From Epiperipatus broadwayi (lineage: Eukaryota; Onychophora; Udeonychophora; Euonychophora; Peripatidae): DNA of 64,000 bases. This document shows, piece by piece, positions 48,641-60,991 of this stretch (position 1 is the stretch's first letter; every line of letters starts with the position of its first letter). The translations under genes and the position numbers were made by a program. Below the pieces are notes generated by a model, which made no database searches, was not told the origin of the DNA, and was given only the letters and a program-made list of their open reading frames with translations. The stretch lies in NCBI GenBank assembly GCA_028023455.1, contig JAQFVV010012572.1, forward strand, positions 742,001 to 806,000, in the 5' to 3' direction.

Positions 48641-49559
48641 TTAACAAAAAAGTAATCAATATAGTCCATAACATAATTATTGTGGTAATAAGCATAGGTT
48701 AAACATTCATAAAAACATTTTAATGAGAAAAATGAAAAACATAGATGCCATAAAAAGTTTATAGGCAAAAAATATACATTTACAGTAATAACTCTAATAA
48801 TTAAAATCATGGAACTAAATAACGTTTTAACAATAAGGCTAAATGCAAATTTATAAAAAATTAAACTACTAACCCATGCAAAGATTACAAATTATAGAGC
48901 AACCCATAAGAAATTAAATCACCTAAAGCTATCCATTTTGGGGTAATGATAAAAAATGTGGATCTCATACAAAATGAAAATGTGCATTTATAATAATCCT
49001 TGCATTAAGTAACATCATGAAATGAACATTTTCACCTGTGTATTTTTTATAGTATTCTTGTTTTTGTTTTTTTTCTCATAAACAGATAGCTTTTTGGAAT
49101 TTAATTTTTTTATATATTTTCATTTAGTCACATCACTAAAATCTTATTTTGTTTCAAGATTTTGCTAAATAGAGTTTTAGCTATAAATGTATCTTTACTT
49201 AGTACTTTTTATAACAATATGTTTTTTATTTTCTCCATAAATAAAAAATATTTGAATGGCAACATCTCATGGATTTATTGGCATCTATTATTTTCTAGTG
49301 GATTATATGTCTTACTTTTTTGAAATACTATAGTTATTAAATCATTACCCATATCCATTCCATGGATTGGCTTTTGTAATTTAATTTTTTGTGAATTTAC
49401 ATTTGGTCTCATTACTAGAATATTAATTGATTTTGATAGTTTTTATTAATACAGTTCTTACAGTTTGCTTATATGAACATATTTAATGGTATCTATTACT
49501 TCTTTATGTATTAAAAGTATTTCTTTTATGTTTATTAGGCATTAGTTTAATGATATATT
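48641..49559. other. Non-coding AT-rich stretch
   Basis: No gene or recognisable repeat was found in this interval. Confidence 0.4.
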
Positions 49560-50060
49560 ATTTTCAGTGTTTTTACATTATATAAATGCAATTTATCCAC
49601 TCTACTTTGAACACTTTTTTACCAAAAAACCTTTTATTGTACATATATGCATACACAATCTTACATTTCAACTATCCTGCAGTCTTCTTCAGAGCTACAG
49701 TATAATAAACAAAATAAAATACCTAACTATATAAATAACACCATAAAAAATATAAACAATAAAATTAATACAATAATAAAAAAATGTAAAACTAGCATAA
49801 AATATAATAAACATAATAAAACTGAAATAAATATAATCAAATCCAAATAAAATAATCCAAGTAATACAAAATAAAATATACAATATAAATATAAATTATA
49901 TATGTGTATTTCTGTAAATATACATATTCATGAACGACTATTAATTTAAATATATTATTCGAAAGTAAGATTGTGTATGCATATATGTACAATAAAAGGT
50001 TTTTTGCTAAAAAGTGTTCAAGGTAGAGTACAAAAATTACATTTATATAAGATATTACAG
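49560..50060. mobile_element. Foldback element (CTGCAGG family)
   Basis: The left arm (about 49590-49700) contains CTTTGAACACTTTTTTACC, TTATTGTACATATATGCATA and ATCCTGCAGTCTTCTTCAGA. The right arm (about 49965-50045) contains the reverse complements GTATGCATATATGTACAATA and GCTAAAAAGTGTTCAAGGTA. About 270 bp of A- and N-codon-rich low-complexity DNA separates them. The hammerhead-like module is present only in the left arm, with GAAAT in place of GAAAC. Confidence 0.7.
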
Positions 50061-50559
50061 CAAAATAAAGAAAGTGGTGAATTTGGTAATAATTCTGTTT
50101 TCAGATTACTTTTTGTAATTACCAAAACAATTTTTTTTTTTTTATTCGTTGTATATTAATTTGTTGATGTACATATTATTTTCATGTTTTATAACAGATT
50201 ACATTATTTTTATGTTTTTGTTTCTTTTAATTTTTTTGTTTAATTATTCACACAAAATAGTAAACGTATTAGTTTTTTTTTTCCTTTGGTCATTACTATA
50301 AGGTAGATATTCAATTTAATGGGTAGCTCACAGGCTCTAATAGAAAAGCATTGATTTTAATGGTAGAGATATTTGGCAATGTAAAATGAGAAAAATTACT
50401 CCCCAATTTGTGAATAAGCACATAATGTAGAAAAAGAAGAATTATAATGAATTGACTAAAATAAAAGAATTAACGAAATGTTTTATACATCTTTGCTTGA
50501 TTTCAAATGCCTTTCTGGAAAACTAGTAAACACGAAATTGATTAACTGAAAAATAAATT
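50061..50559. other. Non-coding AT-rich stretch
   Basis: No gene or recognisable repeat was found in this interval. Confidence 0.4.
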
Positions 50560-51230
50560 GAAATAAAGTGTTAATGATTCTATATTGAAAAAAAATATCA
50601 CGAAAGTCTGTTTATGAGTTTAAAGAGAAAGACATAATATTTTATCAGCAAAATAATATGTCGATAATTAATTTAAATGCTTACTTCTTAGTAATTAAAT
50701 ACGAAACTAAAATTGAAACGAAAAAAACTAATTCTCAATTAATTATATAATAAAGTAATAATCAAATATCAATAAATTATAAAAAGAATGGAATGGTCAC
50801 CCATTCTTTTAACTTTGACTTAATTAGACATTAATTTATTTACACTATAAATCAAAGATTGAAATCTGTACAATCTGCGGTTACTAATTAAATATTCAGA
50901 GGATAAAGGTCATGCTCCATTTTTAACAACCCCCTCCCCCGTAAATATTAATTAAAACGTCAGTTTAGTAAATGTAATTATAAATAACTTTAGCTTAATA
51001 ATACGAAATAGAAACGGAGGTTAAGTAACTTCCAAACAGCTATGTAATAAAATAATCGCCAAGCGTCAACAAATAATGAAAAGAATGGAATAGTCACCAT
51101 TCTTTTAGCTTTGACAGTATTTATAACAATATCAATAAATTGATACATTCATTTCATAATTTGTTAACGTTTGACTATTACTTTATTACATATCTATTTG
51201 GAAGTTAATGACTTTCATTTCAACTGCATA
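50560..51230. repeat. Three-copy local repeat, third inverted
   Basis: Two direct copies (about 50690-50830 and 50985-51115) share TAATAAA.TAAT followed by AAAAGAATGGAAT.GTCACC and CATTCTTTTA.CTTTGAC. A third, partial copy (about 51150-51220) is inverted and contains CGTTTGACTATTACTTTATT. There is no coding content. The pattern of two direct plus one inverted copies matches other elements here. Confidence 0.55.
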
Positions 51231-51459
51231 TTGTTAAGTTATGGTTGTCAGAAAATATTTTATAATTGTAGCTTATATATAAGAAACAAGAGAAGTTATA
51301 GACTGATATTTTTATCCATTCATTAACAGATGCTGAAAGAGAAATGCAAAGATCAAAAAGTTAAAACTGAATTTTGTAATTAACACATAAAGCAATCCCT
51401 GAATTACAGATGTAACATGTTGGTACTTTATTTATTTGACATGTTTATCTTTCTTACTG

Positions 51460-51730
51460 CATTACCAAATTCATATTATATAAATATCATCTATATTCTT
51501 TATTACTTTTAACAGTGCTTTTTTACAATCCATTAATGATAGTTTCAATTGTCCCAGCAATCTTCTTCTAAACTTCTACTTATATTTCCAAGTTAATATT
51601 TTGAAATATAAGAAGTTCTAAAGAAGATTGCTCTGGCAATCGAAACTGTCAATGGTAGGTTGTAAAAAAGAATTGTACAAAATAATAAAGAAAATAGATG
51701 ATTTTAATATTATATTTATTTGAGATCTTA
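51460..51730. mobile_element. Foldback element with hammerhead-like arms
   Basis: Arms of about 125 bp are inverted around about 51595. The right arm carries CTAAAGA-A-GATTGC-TCTG-GCAATC-GAAAC-TGTC at 51618-51650, with a perfect six-pair stem. The left arm is its near reverse complement. Outer ends resemble those of 46600-46870 (ACCAAATTCATATTATATA), so both belong to one family. Confidence 0.75.
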
Positions 51731-51956
51731 TGAAGCATTCTTTTGCAATAGATTTTTCTTGTTGAAAAACTTCAACATTTTGCCTAACTGTATTTTTTTC
51801 TTATAAATCGTCAGTAATAACCACCAGAGAGAGACAATCAATGTATTTGAGATCATTTTTTAAAATATAAATGGAGATTGCTTCTCTCATGAAAACAATA
51901 CTAAAGTTTGTAAAAAGAAATTATTAAACTCAGGTGCTTATTATACATGTATATAA

Positions 51957-52910
51957 TTTTAATGCGCAAATATGCGCACAACCGAGCTTCATCAGGATTA
52001 AATAGCAATATATTATAAACTCAAAATAATTATAATATCTAAAGAATAATGCCCGAGCGCTTTCAAGAGAACTTAGCTCTCATAATCATGGGCAACAAAG
52101 AATAAGCATAGCATGTTGGTATATGCTAAAATATGCTGATATATGTAAATTAGTTGAAAATAAATGCGTCAGCTCTAAATGATCCATTTCTTAGAGATTT
52201 TGTAACACGCATCTTTCCTATTCATAGCCTTATCATCAATAGCAATAAAACATGCTTCTTTAACTTTTCTCTTAATGTCATTTCTCTCCCTGCAAACTAT
52301 TCTTGCATTTTTAGGTTCACATGCATGACCAGCTGATTTCTGATGTATTGCAAATATTGAGGTGCAATTTGGGTCTACTTGGGCCTTATTGTAAGAATAT
52401 CTGTGCTGGGATAGTCTTGTAGAAAGAGTTGCTTTCGTTTCCCCATAGTATGATGCCATGCAGTTATTTTCTGGACATGAAATATTATATACGGCCTGAG
52501 AGGTGTTGTTGGGTGTTATAATGTCTTTGGTGTTATTAATAATTCTATTTGTATTAGGGGGTGTATGAAAGCTTAGTTGAAATTCTTTATTAAACACTGA
52601 GTAAAATTTTCTATGGGTAGTTGCAATATATGGTAACAAAATTCTATTTTTCTGCTGCTTAATAACATTGCTGTTTAATTTACTGTAAAATTGTCTAATC
52701 TTCCTATCAATTGTGTAATGCTTGAAGCCGAAATCTAATAAATCGTTTCTATATGCTTATTCTTTGTTGCCCATGATTATGAGAGCTAAGTTCTCTTGAA
52801 AGCGCTCGGGCATTATTCTTTAGATATTATAATTATTTTGAGTTTATAATATATTGTTATTTAATCCTGATGAAGCTCGGTTGTTGTGCACGTATTTGCG
52901 CATTAAAATT
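51957..52910 (-). mobile_element. Penelope-like copy 2 between inverted repeats
   Basis: Inverted repeats of about 155 bp (51957-52110 and 52752-52910) enclose an endonuclease fragment. They share AATGCGCAAAT, CACAACCGAGCTTCATCAGG, TAATGCCCGAGCGCTTTCAA and TAGCTCTCATAATCATGGGC. The right repeat joins the ORF abruptly at a stop codon near 52760. The inner part resembles the region after the ORF of copy 1 (41690-41790), so these repeats are probably pseudo-LTR or 3' sequence joined in opposite orientation, a structure typical of Penelope-like insertions. Confidence 0.8.
52175..52760 (-). pseudogene. Penelope-like GIY-YIG endonuclease, RT truncated
   Basis: The uninterrupted minus frame starts just inside the inverted repeat with RNDLLDFGFKHYTIDRKIR (the RT tail, equal to RDDLLNLGFRQ in copy 1). 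It continues through ILLPYIATTHRKFYSVF, FHTPPNTN, VYNISCPENNCMASYYGETK, TLSTRLSQHRYSYNKAQ, CRERNDIKRKVKEACFIA and NRKDACYKISKKWII. All blocks of the GIY-YIG domain, including Y...Y, R, H and E, are present without a frameshift. The reverse transcriptase is missing, so it cannot transpose alone. The endonuclease part is the best preserved in the window. Confidence 0.88.
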
Positions 52911-53779
52911 AAATACTCAAGTTTGAATAAAATACTTTTAATAGAAAAATATATTGATAATGAATAGATAATTTAAATTTCTTTTAAAAATGAGTTTATT
53001 CATAAAATAGTAACTGAATGAATTCATTTTTATACACTTTTATTTAAAGTGTTTTATTCTTTATTGTCTGTCTGTTTAAATAAAATCTTGAAACTCAATT
53101 TTCACATTTTCCAATTTCTGATTTAGCTCAAACTTTGTGTATATATGTATTCCAGTGATAATATTTTTTTAGAGATTACAAATATTTTTACATAAAAATA
53201 ATTAAAAATTTAAATTTTTAATTTTATATAGGATTCATTATTCTTTATGCTACTGTCATCTAGTGGTATTGAATTATACCTAAACTTTCTTCATTCCTTA
53301 TTTCTAAAATTATATAAAATTATGAAATAGAACATAAAATATGTATTAAGAAATATTAAAGGAATATTTTTTATTTACACAAATGCATTATAAAAATAAA
53401 AATAAAAACTTTCTTCAACTTTCACATTTATACAATCAAAAAAAAAGCATAAAATGAAAAATAGTAAGTTAAAAATGTTAAATCAAATTTTTGTTTGATC
53501 AGAACTCAAAGAATTGATAGAAATTGTTAGTAAGATTATTTCTAACCATGAGTTTTTCACATTTTTATTTTTGGTTAGATAATTCCAAGAATACTATGAA
53601 AACTCAATAATTTTTTTTTTTACTTTTTAATGCATTTATGTTAAAAAGGGTGTTTCTTTAATTTTTTATATACTTGTAAGTTAATCCAAATAATTAGTTT
53701 ATAGAAATATATTCTTATTTTTCTCCTTTTACTTTTTTTGCATTTCTTCATATATTCATATATATTATTTACAATAACT
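52911..53779. other. Non-coding AT-rich stretch
   Basis: No gene or recognisable repeat was found in this interval. Confidence 0.4.
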
Positions 53780-54048
53780 CCTCTCATATACACTTTAATG
53801 CAAAAAATTTTTTTAATGATTTCTTTATTTTCCTGACAGTTTCAACTGTCCTGCAGTCTTCATCAGAGTGATCTTAATCTCTTCTACCTTTTAAAATAAC
53901 TGAAAAAAATCAGTTATTTTAAAAGGTAAAAAAGAGATTAAGATTGCTCTAATGAAGACTACAGGACAATCAAAATTTTCAGAAAAATAAAGAAATCATT
54001 AAAAAAAATTGCATTAAAGTGTATATGAGGAGAATTATTGTAAGTAAT
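53780..54048. mobile_element. Near-perfect foldback palindrome, 135-bp arms
   Basis: The arms are inverted around about 53914, in AACTGAAAAAAATCAGTT. Outer ends are CTCATATACACTTTAATGCA and its reverse complement. On the minus strand the left arm reads CTGATGA-A-GACTG-CAGGA-CAGTT-GAAAC (53866-53839), the only module copy of this type with the canonical CTGATGA core. The plus-strand counterpart in the right arm is decayed. Confidence 0.8.
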
Positions 54049-57000
54049 ATATATATATTGTAACCTAGTGTTATTGACACTTAATTTATTTAGCATCGTT
54101 TCCACAGGAAAACAATGCTATCCTTTTCTAGAAAATAAAAAGGTAAAATAGTAATAATATTAAGTGATTAATAAAATAGGCTATTACTCACTTTAACATG
54201 TTTTAAGCAAATAACTAATAAATTTAGTAATTTAATGTCATTTTGGAAAAGAGCATAAATAGTTTAATTAAAAATATTAACCATAAGAGCAATTTAATAT
54301 AGTATAAAGGCATATCATAAACAGTAATTGATTTTAGATGGACAGAGGGGGGATAGATGAGTATCTTATCATAACAACATAGCTTCTGGTAATTTTATTT
54401 TTAAATTATTTAGACAATAATGTATACAGAAATATACATCACAAATAAACATTGTTAATTAAATGTATTTATTATTTTCCATTATTTGTCAAATTACCCT
54501 GTAATCCATTTAAATTATACAGAGATATATAGCTGTAATAATAAGTTTTTTTTCCCCCCTTTCTTTTGTTTATGTATAATTAAATGATTTTTTCTCTGTA
54601 AGAGGTCGCTAAAATAAAACAAAACCGCCAAAAACTGGAGAAAAAGTTTAGTCTGCTATTAGTCCAAGAAGGCATCAGTACTGAAATTCGGATATTCTGC
54701 TTTTCTATACCATCGACCTATTATAAAGCTTTTATACTCAAAATTATACTATCGTGTGCTAGAGTTCAAAATGACCGTATTGACTACAGTAATCACTGAA
54801 AGCGTCATTATGTTGAAAATTAAGAATATAAATAATTTCCAGCAAATAAACAATTATTTATTAACTTTACCTTATTTGATAATTTTTTCTTGGTATAAAA
54901 GAAAAATTTATAATTTAAAAGACATATTATAAAAGCCAAGGAAAGTTAACTATAAAATTTCGCGCTCTTTCTAACAGACATTGTCTGCAGTTAAAAATAA
55001 TGTAAGCTCCCCACGTTAAAATATATTTTATTCAATGAAAATTATTAAGAAATAATATGAATGATAAAGGATATTTACTTATGCACCTATATATTTTTTA
55101 AAAAGAAAATATAAATTTTCTCAAGGCAAATATTGAAAAATTTGTGCATATTACGGAAAATTCATTATTCAAGAAGACTTATAATTCATAGAGTTGGAAT
55201 CAAAAAAAAAAAAACTACCAACATAAGTGACTTAATTATAACTTTAAAATAATATGTTATATTATATCTCAACTAGAGTCCGTAAAATTCTATCTATCTA
55301 AGTAAGTCAGCTGCAGTCCTTATAATTATAATATTTCCTAAAAGTCGCGCATTAGTTTATTCTTAAACCAGCTAGCTAAATAAAATGGTACGTATCGCCA
55401 ATATTAAAAAGAAAAAGAATTGTATATATGTGATCATCAAGCGTCAAAATATTCGTCATGTTAAGTTATGTATTGTCTTTCTTGGATCCCAAAATTATAT
55501 AAGTTAATTCAAAGAAGAATTAATATCCAACGCTATTATGTTTTATTTGCTTAATTATTAAATGCGCCAGAATGGAAGCAACTTTTATCAAAATGAAATA
55601 ATAAATGTGTTTCTTATTTCAAAAATTTTACTTCGTGAACTACGAAAGGATCAAATTCTTCATCTAAATAAATTGCCCAACGGAAAAACATTTTTCTAGA
55701 AAGATAATAAACACTTGTTAAGTAATATTTTTTATTTGAAAAATTATGTATATTTTTTTATCAACAGGTTAAAAGATGTATATTCAAGTAGTATTTAAAT
55801 GACCTTGTAATCATAAAGGTATGTTTTCTTTTAATTATTCTAGGTTAAATTTATATTTGACATGGAAAATATTTTTATAAAATGTGTTTACTTATGATAG
55901 GCAATTATGGGTGTAAATTTATATGTTAAATGCGTAAAAGTAGAAAAGTTCAGATACTTAATAGATAAAATATCTAGTTAAAATTATCAGAAGTAATTAT
56001 AGAGAAGTGCTATACAGAATCTTATTTATTTAAAGTTTAAACAAATTTATACTATGTTAATTGCGGAATTTATTCCCAATTATTTTTATTTATTAACGCA
56101 TTCACTTAATTTAGTTCAGAATATTATATTACCAATTCCTTGTTGAATGTTTCTTTGGCAAAGGTGAAAATTATTAGGTTTATTTTTGTGTTATCCATTG
56201 ATTTCAGACGTTGATTTAAGTATACCCCGGAATATAAATTTTGTGTAATTAGTGTATTTGCTTGTCTTGCCCCGAATAGCATAAGTATATGATTAATATT
56301 CCCATTAGTAATAATTGTATGTATCTATTTTGTGGGATGGAAAATAATCTCCCCAAAAGCTTTATTTTCCATGAGGGGAATAAATAAATCTAGAATTCGG
56401 GTATGGTTATAACCCAAGCGATCGCTTCCCAGAGCCAGGACGATCAGCCATTTATACCGTATGTAGTTTATTTCGTTCGTTAATATCCCATGAGAGGATT
56501 ATATTGGTGTGTGTTCCTAATATGCCCAAGAAAGAGGCAAGGACCCACCAAACTATTTTAAGGTAGTCGTTAACTCTACATATTTACGGTATTATTCCCT
56601 TTTCCTCATGAGAAAATAGAGATAATTCCACCACGGAAGGTGTAGAATATTGTGTTTTATTTAAAAAGTTATGGCAAGATAACGGGTATACTGGAGGTAA
56701 ATTCCTTACGATCCATTTAGTAAAAATAGAGTGCTAGTATATATGATCAATGTCTGGATTGTGCGTCGGAATAGTGCGGGTAATCCACACATAAGTCAAT
56801 GGAGAGAATAAGTTTAAATTTGCGTGATTTATAAATTTTTATTTGCCAAAGGAGGGTTCAAATACTAAGTTTAATTCAGGTTAATTATTAAGTAGCACTC
56901 ATAATATAATTTATAGGGAGGAAACAGTGTGTATAACAACTTCAGTTGTTATTCAGGTAAACATTAAAATAATAAGTGTAATTTCTGATAAATAACCCAT

Positions 57001-59447
57001 AAATTATAATAAGTTATCTAAATAAAAACTGTCATTTAGTTAAAGATACGATGATAATAATCGTTTGTACGCATTGCCTAGAATCCAATTATTTTTATTT
57101 TTAAACAAATAGTCAGAATAAAGTTAAGCAGCCGTTCATATAAGATACACTAAACTGATAAGTTAGTGTATCGACAATAATATTTAATTTGTTATATTTA
57201 ATCTGAGTCAATGTATAACGAAGATGAAGAAGTAGTTCGAATCTAAGTCTAAAAGCATAGACAAATTACTATTAGTTATTATTTTGTTTTATCCATATGG
57301 GATCAACTAAAGTGTATATTTTTGGTTTATTATGTTAATCCTAAGGGATCGTTTTTGTTAAATTGTAAGAATAAATTGGAATATTGTTGAAATTTAATAA
57401 TAAATATAGTCTTATTAAAAGCTGTTTTGAGTCATTTTTCTTGTGTGCTAAATAAAGTGTATCTGCATAATACTTGCAATACTTTCTTGAGTCCAAAACT
57501 ATTTATGAAATCTCAAATTCAATACACCAGATAGACAATTTTAAGCAGATCAGAATATTTCATTATATTTTTAATGTAATAAGAATTATTTATGGAATTG
57601 AAACTTCAGACCAAAACATTCTATTTTATGTGTGTGTAAAATCACTTTATCCCCAAACTAGTATATTTTGATTGCACATTGTTCTATACACATGTAAGTG
57701 AAGTGACTAAGTATTAAATCTTAGTTAATTATTGTGTTGTCATGGGTGATGGAAGGACACAAAAGCACCCTTGTCTTTTCATCATTCCGACTGAGATTCT
57801 GGATTATAAATTGGCAGTATTATTCAAAATTATGCGTTGTTCTTGAATAAGGTCATCATCTTGCTAAATATTATAATAGTTGATATGTGGATGAAGACAC
57901 CTGGAATTTAAATAAGTTAAATGTTTTCTATAGCCAACCAGAATGTCAGCTCTATTGGACAACACAATACTGCCGAGCAATTTAGTAAATATAACAGAGA
58001 ACCCTGAGATTAGTGTCAGTATTATAAGTGCTCTTAAAGAAAGAATTAATTCAGTATGATTAATATTACAAGTGTGGCATGGCTAAAGAGATGGAAACTT
58101 TTAATTGTATAATAATAAAATATTGAGAGCATATGGGCAAATTACTGAATGTTTTAATTTAGTCAGTAATATTAACAATGAAATAAAATCATCATCATCA
58201 TTGTCGAACAGTGCAAGTACTTATAGCTCAGAGAATGTGTTTTAGATAGAGAGAGAATGTTAGTTTATTCTAAATTGTTTTATTAAATCTATTTTATTAA
58301 TGATAATTATTTTCTTTATTCTATCTCTGTCTGAACTGCATATCTCTGTAGCCGAATTATATAGCTAACCTAACAAAGAGCTATAAAATATTATATTGAT
58401 AAACATTATCTTAGATAAGTAATATAGAGGGTTTGCAACCCGCAGCATCAGAAGGAAGTGTCCGAATGCGCTTTAATAGAAGCCGTTCTCTGATGTTACT
58501 AGGTTAGAAGTGGCCCGTACGTATGTTTTATTTAGATAGATAACGTCCGTTCGTGTTATTCTGTTGAAAGGTAACGCCGTTTAATTAGGTTAGAATATAT
58601 ATATATAGTTAGTTTATAATCAGTTTATTTACTATTTAACTGTTTGTCCTATGAAAGCAAAGAATCTAATCATAATCTTATCAACGTGAAATTGATATAA
58701 ACTTAGAAGAGACAGATTAAAAGAAATGAAATATAAAAAGTTGATTTTTGCAAAATAAAGATTTAGCAAAACTAAAGTGAAAGTTTTTAAAAAATAGTTT
58801 AAAACTATTAGTGTTAGAAAATTTTAATAAGTAGGAAAGTTGACTTGCTTTATTTCTTTAATCATTCCTGTATCCTTTATTATTCATCAGGATCTCTGAA
58901 GTATGCATGCATATGATATATTATATTGTAGATAATTTACTTTTCTTTCCAATAGATAAAGCTTATATGGACATACAAATTATAAATTTAGGGCAAAAAA
59001 TAAATTATAGATTAAGAAAACCGCTAATTTTAAAATCTCTGCAGTTTAGAAAAATAATAGAGTGGTTCAAGTAGCCAAAAGTTTCTGGATTAGTTCCTAA
59101 TACCCCACTTTCATGCTACAATATCATTATTTACCAAGTAACTAACCGTGTAACTATTTTTACTAAGTTAAACAGGAGGAACAGGAACATATAAAATAGA
59201 CATGATTTAAATTATCAACGGATAAATATGTTTATGAACAAAAATAAAAATTTATAATGCAGCTTTAAAGTTTTTTTTTAAAAAAAAAAAAGATGTTATA
59301 CTTTAATTATATTTAGAGAATTTATTTCTATAATGAACAATTTTTTTCCTTTTTCCTCTTCATATTTAACATCCAGTGACATCGAATCGAGTTCGCATTT
59401 TAATCGCTTTTGACAATGGTAAATAAAAAAATCTCTGGAAACATATA
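54049..59447. other. Probable upstream intron or intergenic DNA
   Basis: No exon could be identified, including the preceding MORN exon expected for the gene at 60790. Composition shifts at about 56200-57250 and 58430-58600, where CpG and GC are higher (for example AACCCAAGCGATCGCTTCCC at 56411 and AACGTCCGTTCGTGTTATTC at 58542). These could be old LTR or regulatory sequence, but nothing diagnostic is present. Confidence 0.45.
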
Positions 59448-59645
59448 ATCTGGTCCAACTGATGTTTGCTGGTTTCGCATAAAATACGGATATTGGTAAT
59501 TATTTATCTTTTCGTTATATATGTGTTCGGGTGTATCGGATTATGAGATAGAGCGGTGAGAGGTGGGTCGTGTAAAAGCCGGTGCTCATATACCCTTTAT
59601 ATTAAATATATTGGTACAGGTATATAATAAGCCTGCAATTTTTAT
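59448..59645 (+). mobile_element. Hammerhead-bearing SINE-like element, copy 3 (partial)
   Basis: It aligns with copy 2 from ATAATCTGGTCCAACTGATG onward: TTTGCTGGTTTCGCATAAAA in the stem II region, TATTGGTAATTATTTATCTT, a region matching the tRNA-like part (GAGATAGAGCGGTGAGAGGTG), and the AATAAGCCTGCAATTTTTAT block. The catalytic strand is mutated (CTGATGT). The AT tail of the other copies is lost. It retains more CpG than the other copies. Confidence 0.6.
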
Positions 59646-60789
59646 TGTAGAAAAATAAGCCTGTATTTCAGTTATAACTTAGTTATTATAAAACTATAAA
59701 AAATCATAAAAGAAAAGTCCATGTTTTTACTAACAAATATTTCTGTCTTCATGTGAAATCCATTCGTATTCTTTTCTGAATAAACCAGATTTCAATTTCT
59801 GACCGAATCCTTACAGTCATATAGATTTATATGAAATTAGTTTTTTAGGAGGTTATATGGCATTTGAACACACTAGTGGTAGAATGATTTTGTTGGATGA
59901 AAATTGACTCAAGATCTTTTAGTTTGGTATCTGCCATTCTACCATGTGCTGAAAACCATAAAATATTCTAACTAGTAAGGTGTAGAATATACTGTGCTCT
60001 AAGATTACCACACCATAGCAACTTACCATGAATAGTGATCAAATTTTGTATACTAAAATGTTGCTCAATTATTTTAACTTGCCTTCAGCTAAAGAATAAT
60101 ATAAGAAAATTGGATGTGTAACTTTTCAGGCCATAATCAATATAAATTTTCTAGTTAAAATGGATAGTGTAAATATGTGATAGGTTGGATGGCTAAAGTG
60201 AAATAAATTAGAATGGACATAGAATTTACATTATTTTCAAAGGCAGTGCAAATAATAAAATTAGGTAATGTTCGAAAGGATTTTATTCATAAAAAATGTA
60301 ACAAATTGTAAAATTATAAAGTAGATATCATGTGCTTCAAAGAGGAATTAATTCTTATTTAAAAATTACTTTGGAATATATCATTATTTTTTTGTAATCT
60401 ATTATGGCTGCCACACTAAGTAAAAAAAATATATATTATAGTTAAATGATATGTTGTTTTACTGAAGATGCCTTTGTCCTGTAATATGTTTTTTAAAAAC
60501 TTTTATCATATACAATATGTGTTGATGGTCTATAATATACTGTGTATGTGAGCACAGTACATATATATGCATGTATACATATCTATATAATATCAAATAT
60601 GAAGTAAAATTAAATTGGAATTACTCTTAAATTTAATGAATCCCAATGTAAAATAAGCATTAAGCTGCAGTCAGAATTTTAAAAAAATATTTGCATAATG
60701 TAATAATATAGTACATTTTATAAGATTAATTTCATTTTATTAAAATTCATATATATATACTAAATTTAACATTTTAAAATTATTTTCAG

Positions 60790-60991
60790 CACCCTTTCTG
60801 GGATTTATACAGATGATTCACTGAATGGCGAGGCAGCATATACCTACCCCGATGGAGGTCGATTAGAAGGTCACTATATGAATGATGTTCTGAGTGGTCC
60901 TGCTAAAGAGTTTAACAGTGAGGGGGAATTGATTTTTGAAGGCCAATACCAAGATGATATGAGAATAGGAGTTTGTTGGATTTATACAGCA
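60790..60991 (+). CDS. SETD7: SETD7 (SET7/9) internal exon, MORN repeats
   Basis: The exon is 202 bp. A TTATTTTCAG acceptor precedes it and a GTAAGT donor follows at 60992. The first base completes a codon begun upstream, then 67 codons run open and end in phase 0. The peptide has three MORN-type units: one ends in YTYPDGG, the next contains GHYMNDVLSGPAKEF, and the last reads GQYQDDMRIGVCWIY. It matches the region of SETD7 corresponding to about residues 58-124 of the human protein as I recall it, including the characteristic GVCWIY. SETD7 monomethylates histone H3 Lys4 and various non-histone proteins; the MORN part lies N-terminal to the SET domain. The catalytic exons lie outside the window or were not detected. 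A different MORN protein is unlikely given the GVCWIY stretch. Confidence 0.9.

Noticed and set aside
52154-52336. Plus-strand 60-codon frame
   Set aside because: It is antisense to the well-supported GIY-YIG frame at 52175-52760.
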